NCBI GenBank assembly: GCA_964567845.1
Contig: CAZMOG010000008.1
Location: 1 to 45,939, forward strand
Length of the DNA stretch: 45,939 nt
From: RGIG9079 sp964567845
GTDB lineage: Bacteria > Bacteroidota > Bacteroidia > Bacteroidales > Marinifilaceae
Direction of reading: 5' to 3'
The translations under genes were made by a program, and so were the position numbers. Under the pieces are notes generated by a model that was not told the origin of the DNA, made no database searches, and worked only from the letters and a program-made list of their open reading frames with translations. Shown here piece by piece: positions 17,801 to 24,921 of the stretch (position 1 is its first letter; each line of letters starts with the position of its first letter).

Positions 17801-18991
17801 GTAAACGGACAGAATATCGCCATTGAGAAACAGAGTGGCTGGAACCACATAGTTCTTCAAGCACAGGGTGAGAACCAGTGGTGCGTATGGGCAAACGGAC
17901 AAGAGGCCGGCCAGATAACAGCAACAGCTGCCAATACCGACAATCCTACCGCAATTGTTATTGGAGATAAAGTGGGCAAGAGCGTTATCAGCGAGTTGTC
18001 AATATATGGAAAGGAGCTTAAAGCCCAAGACATTCAAGATATGTACAAGAGTTTCACAACAAACTCACTTGCACAATATGACCTGCAATTGACAGCAAAG
18101 GCTGTAACACCCGACTATGTTCGCCTATATGTTACCGACAAGGGTGGTAAAGATTTGAGCGAAAGCATACTTCTTTACGAATACCGGCACGGAACAACAA
18201 AAAGTGCATGGGAGGGAGGCTCTGAGTACCTGTTCAAAATTGAGAACAAGAGCAAAACAAATCTTGAGACCTTCAAGGTAAGCGTAAAAGATTTGAGTGG
18301 TAACATTACAACAGCCATTGCTCCTGTAACTGTCAGCGTATCTCCAAAGGAGTTCAATATTTATCAGGATAACTTCGACACCGACATTGACTACCACAAT
18401 GGAACCAACGGAACCATTTGGGATGGGCTGTTCGGCTACAACCTGAACGAGGTTATTGCCAAGAGCGAGGAGGGAAATCTTGTACTTGGCTCAAAGGACA
18501 GAAACTATGGCGCACGCGAGCAGAACCATGGACCTCTTCTATATAAGGAGGTAAATGGCGATTTCGTTGCCGAGGTTCAGATTACCGACTACACCGGATA
18601 TAAAGGCGGTAGAACTGTTGGATATAACGAGGGAGGTTTGATGGGACACACCTTTGGTAATCGTAACATGAACCAGTTGGTACAGTTGGGTATATTCCCT
18701 CACTACGATCAGGGAAATATGATTACCTATATTCAAGGACCTGCTCGTATCCAAAGAGCAAATATGTTGGGAAGAAGAGCCGATATGTATTTACAGATTG
18801 AGCGTAGCGGTGATTACTTCTACTTCCGTACAAGTTCTGACGGTAAGGATTGGAAGAACATGCCATACTCTCCAATCTATCGTCCTGATCTAAAGGAGAA
18901 GAGCATAAAGGTTGGTCCATTCCAGGTAACCTATACCGATGGCTTCGGCGAATACAAATTCGACAACTTCAAGCTATGGATAAAAAAATAG
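14900..18991 (+). CDS. Giant multidomain GH43 glycosidase
   Basis: This 1363-residue secreted protein has a signal peptide ending near residue 30 (TASAQQ). The GH43 five-blade propeller covers about 45-335: base D53 (FADPTV), D107 (WAPDVW), acid E215 (FFEAPF) and H277/H278 (GPGHHS). A discoidin/F5-8C-like domain follows (about 340-475). Then come three jelly-roll LamG-like domains (about 480-640, 660-875 and 880-1050), and a C-terminal DUF1349/concanavalin-like domain (about 1150-1363). GH43 enzymes are mostly arabinofuranosidases, xylosidases or arabinanases. The many binding domains suggest a large polymeric or cell-wall substrate. It is the last gene of the GH127-GH97-GH43 operon, followed by a terminator. 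The subfamily is not assigned. Confidence 0.88.
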   Translation: MTIKKLFKNIAMSSVAVATLLPCFAQTASAQQSGLAYNAPKTGNPIIPGYFADPTVRKFGDTYYVYATTDGNGEGFGPSQVWTSKDFVNWTIMPMNWPITHWYWAPDVWEHNGEYYLMYCQPCQLHLGKSESPRGPWKNVLGQHDAVLMPDRFVTNCITLDGQVFFDDDGKAYVYFGTWGIYPGFGCGVCELDSNMMLTDNKRLIVNTEATEFFEAPFVIKHNGVYYLTYSAGSCHDHTYRVKYAISKTGPMGPYESPADNVILETNADGTIHGPGHHSILEENGKFYMVYHRHDNPHSTRGMHRQIAVDEMVFNEDGSIAKIKGSHDGIGNLQPLTTGENIAFGKPVTASSYYSEDYKPQYATDDNNGTLWRPKSTNAGEWIQVDLQETKKISRIWTQFELPMTYYQYYIETSLNGKDWTMFADKRNNFLCGSPMVEYGDTEARYIRLTFTGAEKQGVAGAVWNIKVFETSHIDPPQMLVGLGGNSFVDGEWKNQAGMLGRSFQTTQGSANMSVIDGKNCVTINGELSSTFTMPEQFYNGEAWTLTYKVYGTVADANKQYISWNGTFAEKLAKKVQSTTAEQWQHVALICDGKIVTVYINNEEVGTFKNKYAKVPGKMVIKSEHEVQLAAIRLYNWAQHTAEAEYDATVEIPEFNGKVAPKPQGLLIDINAADYTVGTTVNNVKNNTGMGTFNAEGSAIPVTLKENRIAFQLDGGQKLQSDFAMPINMKDNAPYTMTAWILNPEASERECIVDLHPVAQDGELGRIVFGNGFNNGSGIIFHNGSYEEYGMRDYQGSNEWHHWAVTFDGHMERVYCDGKLINAKNVKLRMMANRVVTIGQTADSDWGFSGWISTVKVYDTPLSAEQIAAEAKAEGQKNILFRIAMSEIEAGEWQNQAAWGGNGTIGALTASNGKVAYQGAATINNINVNNAVKGISFTTVWPKYISKSVNIINCQGINIALTRNGLSVNGQNIAIEKQSGWNHIVLQAQGENQWCVWANGQEAGQITATAANTDNPTAIVIGDKVGKSVISELSIYGKELKAQDIQDMYKSFTTNSLAQYDLQLTAKAVTPDYVRLYVTDKGGKDLSESILLYEYRHGTTKSAWEGGSEYLFKIENKSKTNLETFKVSVKDLSGNITTAIAPVTVSVSPKEFNIYQDNFDTDIDYHNGTNGTIWDGLFGYNLNEVIAKSEEGNLVLGSKDRNYGAREQNHGPLLYKEVNGDFVAEVQITDYTGYKGGRTVGYNEGGLMGHTFGNRNMNQLVQLGIFPHYDQGNMITYIQGPARIQRANMLGRRADMYLQIERSGDYFYFRTSSDGKDWKNMPYSPIYRPDLKEKSIKVGPFQVTYTDGFGEYKFDNFKLWIKK

Positions 18992-19010
18992 TTAGGAGTT
19001 AGAAGTTAAA

Positions 19011-19046
19011 AGGGTTGAATTTGCAAGCAAATTCAACCTTTTTTTT
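19011..19046. terminator. Bidirectional terminator between GH43 operon and spoT-like gene
   Basis: AGGTTGAATTTG-like arms (19011-19023 and 19026-19038) form a hairpin with AAAA before and a run of T after it. It can end both the GH43 transcript and the converging spoT-like transcript, although it lies just past the 3' end of the latter. Confidence 0.85.
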
Positions 19047-19065
19047 CACCCTTACTTTATCTCAC

Positions 19066-20961
19066 TTAAACTCTAGTCACCTCTTCAACTCCATCTATCA
19101 AATTCAAGCAGGCAATAATAGCCGACAACTCATTGATCGAATGTACCATAATACCTACCTTACAGTGAGAAAGAGAATAATTAGGCTCCATATCCAAACG
19201 GACAATATTCAAACCCAGATCAATCGATATAACCTTTATCAAATCATAAAGAATCTTCTCGCGGTCAACAGCAACAATATTCAAATAGACTGGATATAAT
19301 CTTTGATCACTACTCCTAAAGCGTACAGAAACTATAGAATCGCCAAACTTAGCCGAGCGCGAAATGGCATCGGCACAATTGCGTTTGTGTAACATTAAAG
19401 GTTTACCCGCTCCCTGCTCAAACCCAATAACCTCCTCGCCCGGAAGTGGCAGACACAATGGGCAACGATCAAACTGCATTTCTGCTATATGTTCGCTATC
19501 ATACTTACGGAACCAAGCCTGAATGGCCTTTCTTGCCCTGAAACTCTTGACAATATCCAACCAGGAACGGTGAGGAGTTGCACCCTCGCGGGTTCCAATC
19601 TCAACTCTATCGCCACGATTCAATACAGTCTGTACCGGCACAATCATTCCATTTACCCTTGCATATACAGCCTTATGACCAATAGAGGTGTGAATATTGT
19701 AAGCAAAATCCAATGCTGTTCCTCCCTTTGGCAGAACAATTGACTGTCCCTTAGGAGTAAACACGGTAATATCGTCGTTATAGAAATTACATACAACATT
19801 TTCGATAAAACCATCATCCTCCTTACCGTAAGCTGCAATTTCACGCAACACCTCCTTGAAATTCTCAACCCAGTGCTCTGAACCCTCGCCCTCGGCAATA
19901 CAACCCAACTCGGAATTATTCGCCATTCGAACAGAACCAACATGCATCTCTATCCATTGGCCATTACCACCCATTAACTTAAAGTGGAGAGCCTGGTAAC
20001 CATTCTCCTTAGGAGTATCGACATAGTTCACCAAACTACCCGGCTTTTCCTTAAATATATCGGTCAACAACGAATATATCTCCAAACACTGCTTCTTCTC
20101 AATTCCACGCGCAGGCTGATCCTCAAATACGACATTGATAACCTGTATCGCCTCAATTTGGCGGAACTGCTTACCTGAAACCTGCATCTTACGCCAAATT
20201 GCATATACACTTCTGGTTTGGCAACGAACATACGCCTTGATTCCAACAGCCTCCAAGCGTTTGTTTATCATGAGCAGGAACTCGTCCATGAAATCTTTGT
20301 TCTCGCGCTCATACGCCAGAACCTTTGAACGCAACTCTGCATATTCATACGGAGTTCTGAACTTCAATGACAAATTCTCCAACTCCGACTTAACTACATA
20401 AAGCCCCAAACGGTTAGCCAGAGGGGCATAAAAATAATCGGTCTCTCCGGCAATTTTCATCTGCTTGTCAGGTCGCATACTCTCAAGAGTACGCATATTG
20501 TTCAGGCGGTCCGCAAGTTTAATAAGCAATGCACGCACATCATAATTGATTGAGTACAACATTTGACGGAAGTTGTCAAGCTGCTTTGTCATATCGTACT
20601 CACTCTTCTGCTTCTTCGTTACAGCATCGACAAGAAAGGCAACATCATCCCCAAAACGCTCCTTTATATCATCAATGGTATATGGTGTATCCTCAACAAC
20701 ATCGTGCAAAAGCGCAGCAATAATTGGATCTGCACCCAAGTGCAATTCCTCGGCAACTATCGTTGCAACTCCTACAGGATGAATAAAATAGGGATGTCCG
20801 CTCTTTCGCTTTTGACCTGCGTGTGCCATTGCGCCAAAATCGTATGCCTCACGAATTCTGCGTTGATCAATCTCATTCTTACCCATATATGCCGCCCTAA
20901 AGAAATGGTCACGACACTTTTCCAACTCGTTGTTTAAATCTGTCTCAATCATAACAATCAT
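19066..20961 (-). CDS. spoT: RelA/SpoT homologue with intact hydrolase and altered synthetase domain
   Basis: About 631 residues from the ATG at 20961; a second ATG at 20952 (MIETDLNN) is equally possible. The HD hydrolase domain (about 30-190) keeps its metal and catalytic residues: FIHPV, LLHDVVEDT and LADRLNNMRT. The synthetase region (about 240-350) has RSVYAIWRKM and PKENGYQALH, but the expected DLxAIR motif reads EAIQVIN and the EIQIRT motif reads EMHVGS. The catalytic Asp and several GTP-binding residues therefore seem lost. TGS (about 392-450) and ACT (C-terminal) domains follow. It probably degrades rather than makes (p)ppGpp. It is a single gene with its own promoter. Confidence 0.88.
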   Translation of the reverse strand: MIVMIETDLNNELEKCRDHFFRAAYMGKNEIDQRRIREAYDFGAMAHAGQKRKSGHPYFIHPVGVATIVAEELHLGADPIIAALLHDVVEDTPYTIDDIKERFGDDVAFLVDAVTKKQKSEYDMTKQLDNFRQMLYSINYDVRALLIKLADRLNNMRTLESMRPDKQMKIAGETDYFYAPLANRLGLYVVKSELENLSLKFRTPYEYAELRSKVLAYERENKDFMDEFLLMINKRLEAVGIKAYVRCQTRSVYAIWRKMQVSGKQFRQIEAIQVINVVFEDQPARGIEKKQCLEIYSLLTDIFKEKPGSLVNYVDTPKENGYQALHFKLMGGNGQWIEMHVGSVRMANNSELGCIAEGEGSEHWVENFKEVLREIAAYGKEDDGFIENVVCNFYNDDITVFTPKGQSIVLPKGGTALDFAYNIHTSIGHKAVYARVNGMIVPVQTVLNRGDRVEIGTREGATPHRSWLDIVKSFRARKAIQAWFRKYDSEHIAEMQFDRCPLCLPLPGEEVIGFEQGAGKPLMLHKRNCADAISRSAKFGDSIVSVRFRSSDQRLYPVYLNIVAVDREKILYDLIKVISIDLGLNIVRLDMEPNYSLSHCKVGIMVHSINELSAIIACLNLIDGVEEVTRV

Positions 20962-20973
20962 TATGTAGTCATA

Positions 20974-21011
20974 CAAAAATAGTAAAGATTTATAAAATTT
21001 AGATACCTTTG
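20974..21011. promoter_or_regulatory. Divergent promoters for the spoT-like gene and the M28 peptidase
   Basis: Minus-strand TATTTTTG (20981-20974) lies 13-22 bases before the two candidate spoT starts. Plus-strand TACCTTTG (21004-21011) lies 18 bases before the M28 ATG. Both fit TAnnTTTG. Confidence 0.5.
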
Positions 21012-21029
21012 TAAAAAAATCATAATATC

Positions 21030-22550
21030 ATGAAGAGAGTTATCATAGCAATTACCCTTATTGTCATTACCATTGGCAATATTTCTGCACAAAAATCGGA
21101 ATCAATTGAAACATTCTTGAAGATTAAGAATGAAGCATTTAACAACTCAGGAATTGAAGAGTACTCGTTTTGGTTTACGGATTACATGGGACCAAGGTTA
21201 TCTGCTTCGGACATGTATCTAAGAGCTGAAAAAGTTGCAGGCGAACTGTTTGAAAAGATTGGACTTGAAAATATTGAATCAATCAAAGAGCAAGACTTTA
21301 ACTTTCAGGGATGGGATTACAGCAAGTGCTATATTGCAATGACAGCTCCATACTATAGTAACTTTGCAGCAGTTCCTGCTGCTTGGTGCGGTTCTACAAA
21401 TGGTTCCATTTCAGGTTCTGTAGTATATTTCAATGCAAAAGATAAGAATGAGATTCAAAACTACAAAGGACAGCTTAAAGGGAAGATTGTACTTCTTCCA
21501 AGTTCTAACAAACACTCTGAACCTCACTACCGGAATGCGGAAAACAGACGAATAAACCAAGAGGCCCTTGATTACATGGTATATGATACCAGAGTATCAA
21601 ACAATCTGAAAGGATCAAGAGCCAACAGAGCGACTATCAGTACCGATAATGCCACAACAAATGGCGTACACTTGCGTGAATTACGCCGATTTGCACACAG
21701 GGAAGGTGCCGCAGCAATTGTATACGAGGATGGCTACTACAACATAATCAGCGGTCAAAGCCCATGGTTCTACGAAAGAATTGAGAACTGCGGACCCGAG
21801 ATTGCAATTTCCAAAGAGGAACTTAACAGAATGGTCAGACTTATTGAACATAACGTTCAAGTGGATATTGAGTTACAACTTGAAACCACATTTAATGGTA
21901 ATTACGCATTAAGTAATCTCTTTGCCGAGATACCGGGCAAGAACAAAAAAATTAGAAATGAATATGTTCTTATTGGAGGTCATTTAGACTCATGGCTTGG
22001 AGGAACGGGGGCAAACGACAATGCTTCAGGATGTATTGTTGCAGCCGAGGCGATGCGCATACTTAAAGCAATTGATGCAAAGCCGGAAAGAACCATCAGA
22101 ATTGCTCTTTGGAACGGCGAGGAGCAGGGAATTTTAGGTTCTGCAGCCTACGCAAAAAGAATTTTTACCGATAGTACCGCTCCTAAGAATATGGTTCTTT
22201 ACCTGAATACCGATAACGGCTCAGGCCAATTTCGAGGAATCTGCCTTGAAGAGAACTACAAAGCAATCCCATTCTTCAAAGAGTGGGGAAAGGCCATTGA
22301 GACATTAGGATTTACAACAATCTCTCCAAAGAAATCATACAGCACCGACCACACCTCGTTTGTAAAGTATGGAGCACCTGCTTATCAGTTTATCCAGGAT
22401 GGAATGGGCTATGGAATCAGTTACCATACAAATATGGATAGATATGAGCGAATGGCTATCGAGGATATGAGAAGCAATGCTGCAATCATTGCATGGTTGG
22501 CCCTTAATGCAGCAAATGACCCATCACGAATTCCATACATGGCTCAATAA
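21030..22550 (+). CDS. Secreted M28 family zinc peptidase
   Basis: A 506-residue protein with a signal peptide (residues 1-20, ending ISA) and an M28 catalytic domain. Metal ligands and catalytic residues are visible: H318 (IGGHLDSW), D330 (GANDNASG), E364/E365 (NGEEQG), D395 (NTDNG) and H466 (YHTNMD). A PA-like insert lies between about residues 130 and 280. The family includes aminopeptidases and carboxypeptidase Q-like enzymes. A periplasmic or surface exopeptidase role is likely, but the specificity is not readable. A small acetyltransferase gene follows after 47 bases and may be co-transcribed. Confidence 0.9.
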   Translation: MKRVIIAITLIVITIGNISAQKSESIETFLKIKNEAFNNSGIEEYSFWFTDYMGPRLSASDMYLRAEKVAGELFEKIGLENIESIKEQDFNFQGWDYSKCYIAMTAPYYSNFAAVPAAWCGSTNGSISGSVVYFNAKDKNEIQNYKGQLKGKIVLLPSSNKHSEPHYRNAENRRINQEALDYMVYDTRVSNNLKGSRANRATISTDNATTNGVHLRELRRFAHREGAAAIVYEDGYYNIISGQSPWFYERIENCGPEIAISKEELNRMVRLIEHNVQVDIELQLETTFNGNYALSNLFAEIPGKNKKIRNEYVLIGGHLDSWLGGTGANDNASGCIVAAEAMRILKAIDAKPERTIRIALWNGEEQGILGSAAYAKRIFTDSTAPKNMVLYLNTDNGSGQFRGICLEENYKAIPFFKEWGKAIETLGFTTISPKKSYSTDHTSFVKYGAPAYQFIQDGMGYGISYHTNMDRYERMAIEDMRSNAAIIAWLALNAANDPSRIPYMAQ

Positions 22551-22597
22551 ATAGACAGTACTTAGTGTAACAAAACAGGAATAAAGAACGTAAATGT

Positions 22598-22888
22598 ATG
22601 AAAAATCATAATATGGAATATACAATAGAGCATTATCCCAACATGGGACGTTTTGAGTGCAAAATTTCGGGGCACATCGCTTTTGTTGAGTATCAACTTA
22701 ACAAAGGCATTATCACTATTACGAAAACCTATGTACCCAAACCATTAGAGGGACGAGGGATTGCAGGTGAACTAGTACAGAAGGTAGCCGAATTCGGTTA
22801 TGAGAACAGCTACGATCTTAGGGCAACCTGCTCTTATGCTGATGTGTGGCTAAAAAGGCATCCAACCTTTCTTGCAAACCAGCAATAA
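22598..22888 (+). CDS. Small GCN5-related N-acetyltransferase-like protein (Gtn/YjdJ type)
   Basis: A 96-residue protein of the short GNAT subgroup (acetyltransferase CG domain). The acetyl-CoA loop is VPKPLEGRGIAGELVQ, and it ends with the family-typical CSYADVWLKRHP. These minimal proteins have half the usual GNAT fold, and their substrates are unknown. The start may be 22598 or the second ATG at 22613 (MEYTIEHYP). It lies downstream of the M28 peptidase and ahead of a bidirectional terminator. Confidence 0.85.
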   Translation: MKNHNMEYTIEHYPNMGRFECKISGHIAFVEYQLNKGIITITKTYVPKPLEGRGIAGELVQKVAEFGYENSYDLRATCSYADVWLKRHPTFLANQQ

Positions 22889-22895
22889 TAAATAC

Positions 22896-22930
22896 AAAAA
22901 GAGTTGAATCTGTCGATTCAACTCTTTTTT
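22896..22930. terminator. Bidirectional terminator
   Basis: A 15-bp perfect stem (22896-22910 with 22915-22929), a loop of TGTC, an A-run on one side and a T-run on the other. It separates the acetyltransferase gene from the converging DUF4859-like lipoprotein operon. Confidence 0.92.
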
Positions 22931-22951
22931 GCATATTAACTTACAAATCAA

Positions 22952-24001
22952 TTAATCAACGATAGTTGCATTTACCACAATATTACAAGCCTTTAAATTC
23001 TCCATATTACGATACTGCATTCTCATTGTAACCTTATCTCCTACGTTTACATGGCTGTCATGACATCCATTTGAGAAATTAAATGGATCACGAGCACCTA
23101 TCTCAAGGAATGTCAGATCTCCATTTCCCCATGCAACAGTTCCATTATTATCAAACCATCCTCCAAAATCTGCACCTGCAGTATTTTCTGCATCGGTACC
23201 ATCGGCATTCAAAGGAACCAACGTACATGTAGAGCCCAACTTATTACCAAATTCACTCTTGGTTATACCAAGAAACTCACACACCTTATCGCCATCAACC
23301 ATAAATGGTTCTCCATGATAACCCATATCACGACTAATATTGATATTATATTGCAATGCTCCTGCCACCTCGAAATCAGCAGCAGTTAACTTCTTCATAA
23401 TATTAACATTAATCTTAATAGTTGCAGTATAGGTTACTTCCTCAACCACATATACAAATCCAACCTGAACGGCATATGAAGCTCCGGGACTTAAAGCTCC
23501 TGGATATTGCGCAACATTATAGACCGAAAAATCTTCTGTCTCCACTGCAACTGCAGCAGAATTACCATGTTGGCAAACATAACCGGCAGCATCATACCAA
23601 TATCCATAGTTATTTGCAGTATATTCAGTTACCACACTGCCACCAGGCTCAATTGCTACAAACTTAACCGTCCCTGTATTAAGAGCACTTAAGAATTGTA
23701 GCTCACTCATAGCAAACGCAGTGTAGATTGGCTCCAAATCGACAACAGCATATGAGCCGCTGTATCCGTTCCATGGATCACTGCTTGCCTGAAATGTTGT
23801 TTCGACTACGAGCAAAGTATCCTTCAACCTTAGTGGCGCCTTCTCTGTCCATCTATCCTGTTCCAGGTCTTCCATAGTGATTCCCAACTCTCCCATTTCC
23901 GGTTCCTGGGTCGGTTTAGGATCAGACTCCGAACTGCTACTGCAGGCGCTGACTACCCACGTCAGCGCTGCAGATAACATTAATAAGCTTCTTAGTTTCA
24001 T
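22952..24001 (-). CDS. Lipoprotein with two tandem DUF4859-like domains
   Basis: A 349-residue surface or periplasmic lipoprotein with lipid-attached Cys at C20 in VVSACSSSS. Two copies of a DUF4859-like beta domain follow. The first (about 75-200) has YTANNYGYWYDAAGYVC; the second (about 215-349) has FLGITKSEFGNKLG, then ENTAGADFGGWFDNNGTVAWG. The second copy matches the neighbouring lipoprotein and the C-terminus of the peptidase-like protein upstream. The function of the domain is unknown; in Bacteroidales it is attached to secreted enzymes, which suggests a binding role. It is the last gene of a three-gene operon (11-base gap). Confidence 0.8.
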   Translation of the reverse strand: MKLRSLLMLSAALTWVVSACSSSSESDPKPTQEPEMGELGITMEDLEQDRWTEKAPLRLKDTLLVVETTFQASSDPWNGYSGSYAVVDLEPIYTAFAMSELQFLSALNTGTVKFVAIEPGGSVVTEYTANNYGYWYDAAGYVCQHGNSAAVAVETEDFSVYNVAQYPGALSPGASYAVQVGFVYVVEEVTYTATIKINVNIMKKLTAADFEVAGALQYNINISRDMGYHGEPFMVDGDKVCEFLGITKSEFGNKLGSTCTLVPLNADGTDAENTAGADFGGWFDNNGTVAWGNGDLTFLEIGARDPFNFSNGCHDSHVNVGDKVTMRMQYRNMENLKACNIVVNATIVD

Positions 24002-24012
24002 TCTGTTATAAT

Positions 24013-24918
24013 TTATTGTTTAAGAGAGACAGTAACCTCTACATTTACTGCTGACTCGCTCTGCATGTCTTGATACTGCAAACGGCAAACACAAGAGTTT
24101 GAACGGTTGTCAGGGTGCATTCCATAACCAAACGAGATCATATCATTACCCTCCAAATATGCAATACTAGATGACCCCCAACCAATAGTTCCACTAGAAC
24201 CGAACCATGCTCCATAAGAACCTCCGGCTGTATTCTCACCCTCAGACCAATCATTATTCATTGGCAAGCAATCAATTGTCACACCCTTACGCGCATCAAA
24301 ATCAGCTTCTGTAATTCCCAATGTGCTACACAAATCGCTCTTTGAAATTGTCAACGTTCCCTGAGTATAATTTCTTGAATTACAGGTAACAGAGTATGTC
24401 AATGTTCCCTTAACCTCCATTGGAATTGGTCCTAACACAAAATCAACTCCTGTCATTGAACCAATTGAACTGGTCAATGAATCGTCTACAGGAATTGGTG
24501 TCGGAACAGGAACTACAGGCTCTGCTCCCTGTTGAGTTACAGAAAGTTCAACACTCTCAACTCCCTCGGCACTAAAGATCAATTTTCCAACTCTCTCATC
24601 GGGAGTATCATTAGCCTCCACCGTTACCTCAAAGTAAATAATAGAGTCTTCACCTTCCGGAAGAGCTTCGGCAGTATTTGGTACACTAACTGCCCCCATC
24701 CAATCCACATTACAATGAACCTCTGGTGCTACTCCTACTGCTGATACAGCAACCATAAATTGTGCCTCCTGGGCCGATACTGTCGTATCGGGAGTTATAA
24801 CCTCTAACTTTAATTCCGGTACTATAGGTGTTGTTGGCTCGGGATCACTGGTATTGGAATCGCAAGCCACTGCAATTGCGGCAATCATTAATGCCGACAA
24901 GATATATCTCTTATTCAT
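24013..24918 (-). CDS. Lipoprotein with BACON-like and DUF4859-like domains
   Basis: A 301-residue lipoprotein; the signal ends at C19 in IAVACDSNT. Residues about 35-133 form a BACON-like beta-sandwich ending LSVTQQG, a domain usually thought to bind carbohydrate or mucin. Residues about 150-301 form a DUF4859-like domain with STLGITEADFDARKG and ENTAGGSYGAWFGSSGTIGWG. It starts 3 bases after the stop of the peptidase-like gene, so the two are surely co-transcribed. A surface-exposed accessory role to the peptidase-like protein is inferred. Confidence 0.8.
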   Translation of the reverse strand: MNKRYILSALMIAAIAVACDSNTSDPEPTTPIVPELKLEVITPDTTVSAQEAQFMVAVSAVGVAPEVHCNVDWMGAVSVPNTAEALPEGEDSIIYFEVTVEANDTPDERVGKLIFSAEGVESVELSVTQQGAEPVVPVPTPIPVDDSLTSSIGSMTGVDFVLGPIPMEVKGTLTYSVTCNSRNYTQGTLTISKSDLCSTLGITEADFDARKGVTIDCLPMNNDWSEGENTAGGSYGAWFGSSGTIGWGSSSIAYLEGNDMISFGYGMHPDNRSNSCVCRLQYQDMQSESAVNVEVTVSLKQ

Positions 24919-24921
24919 ATC

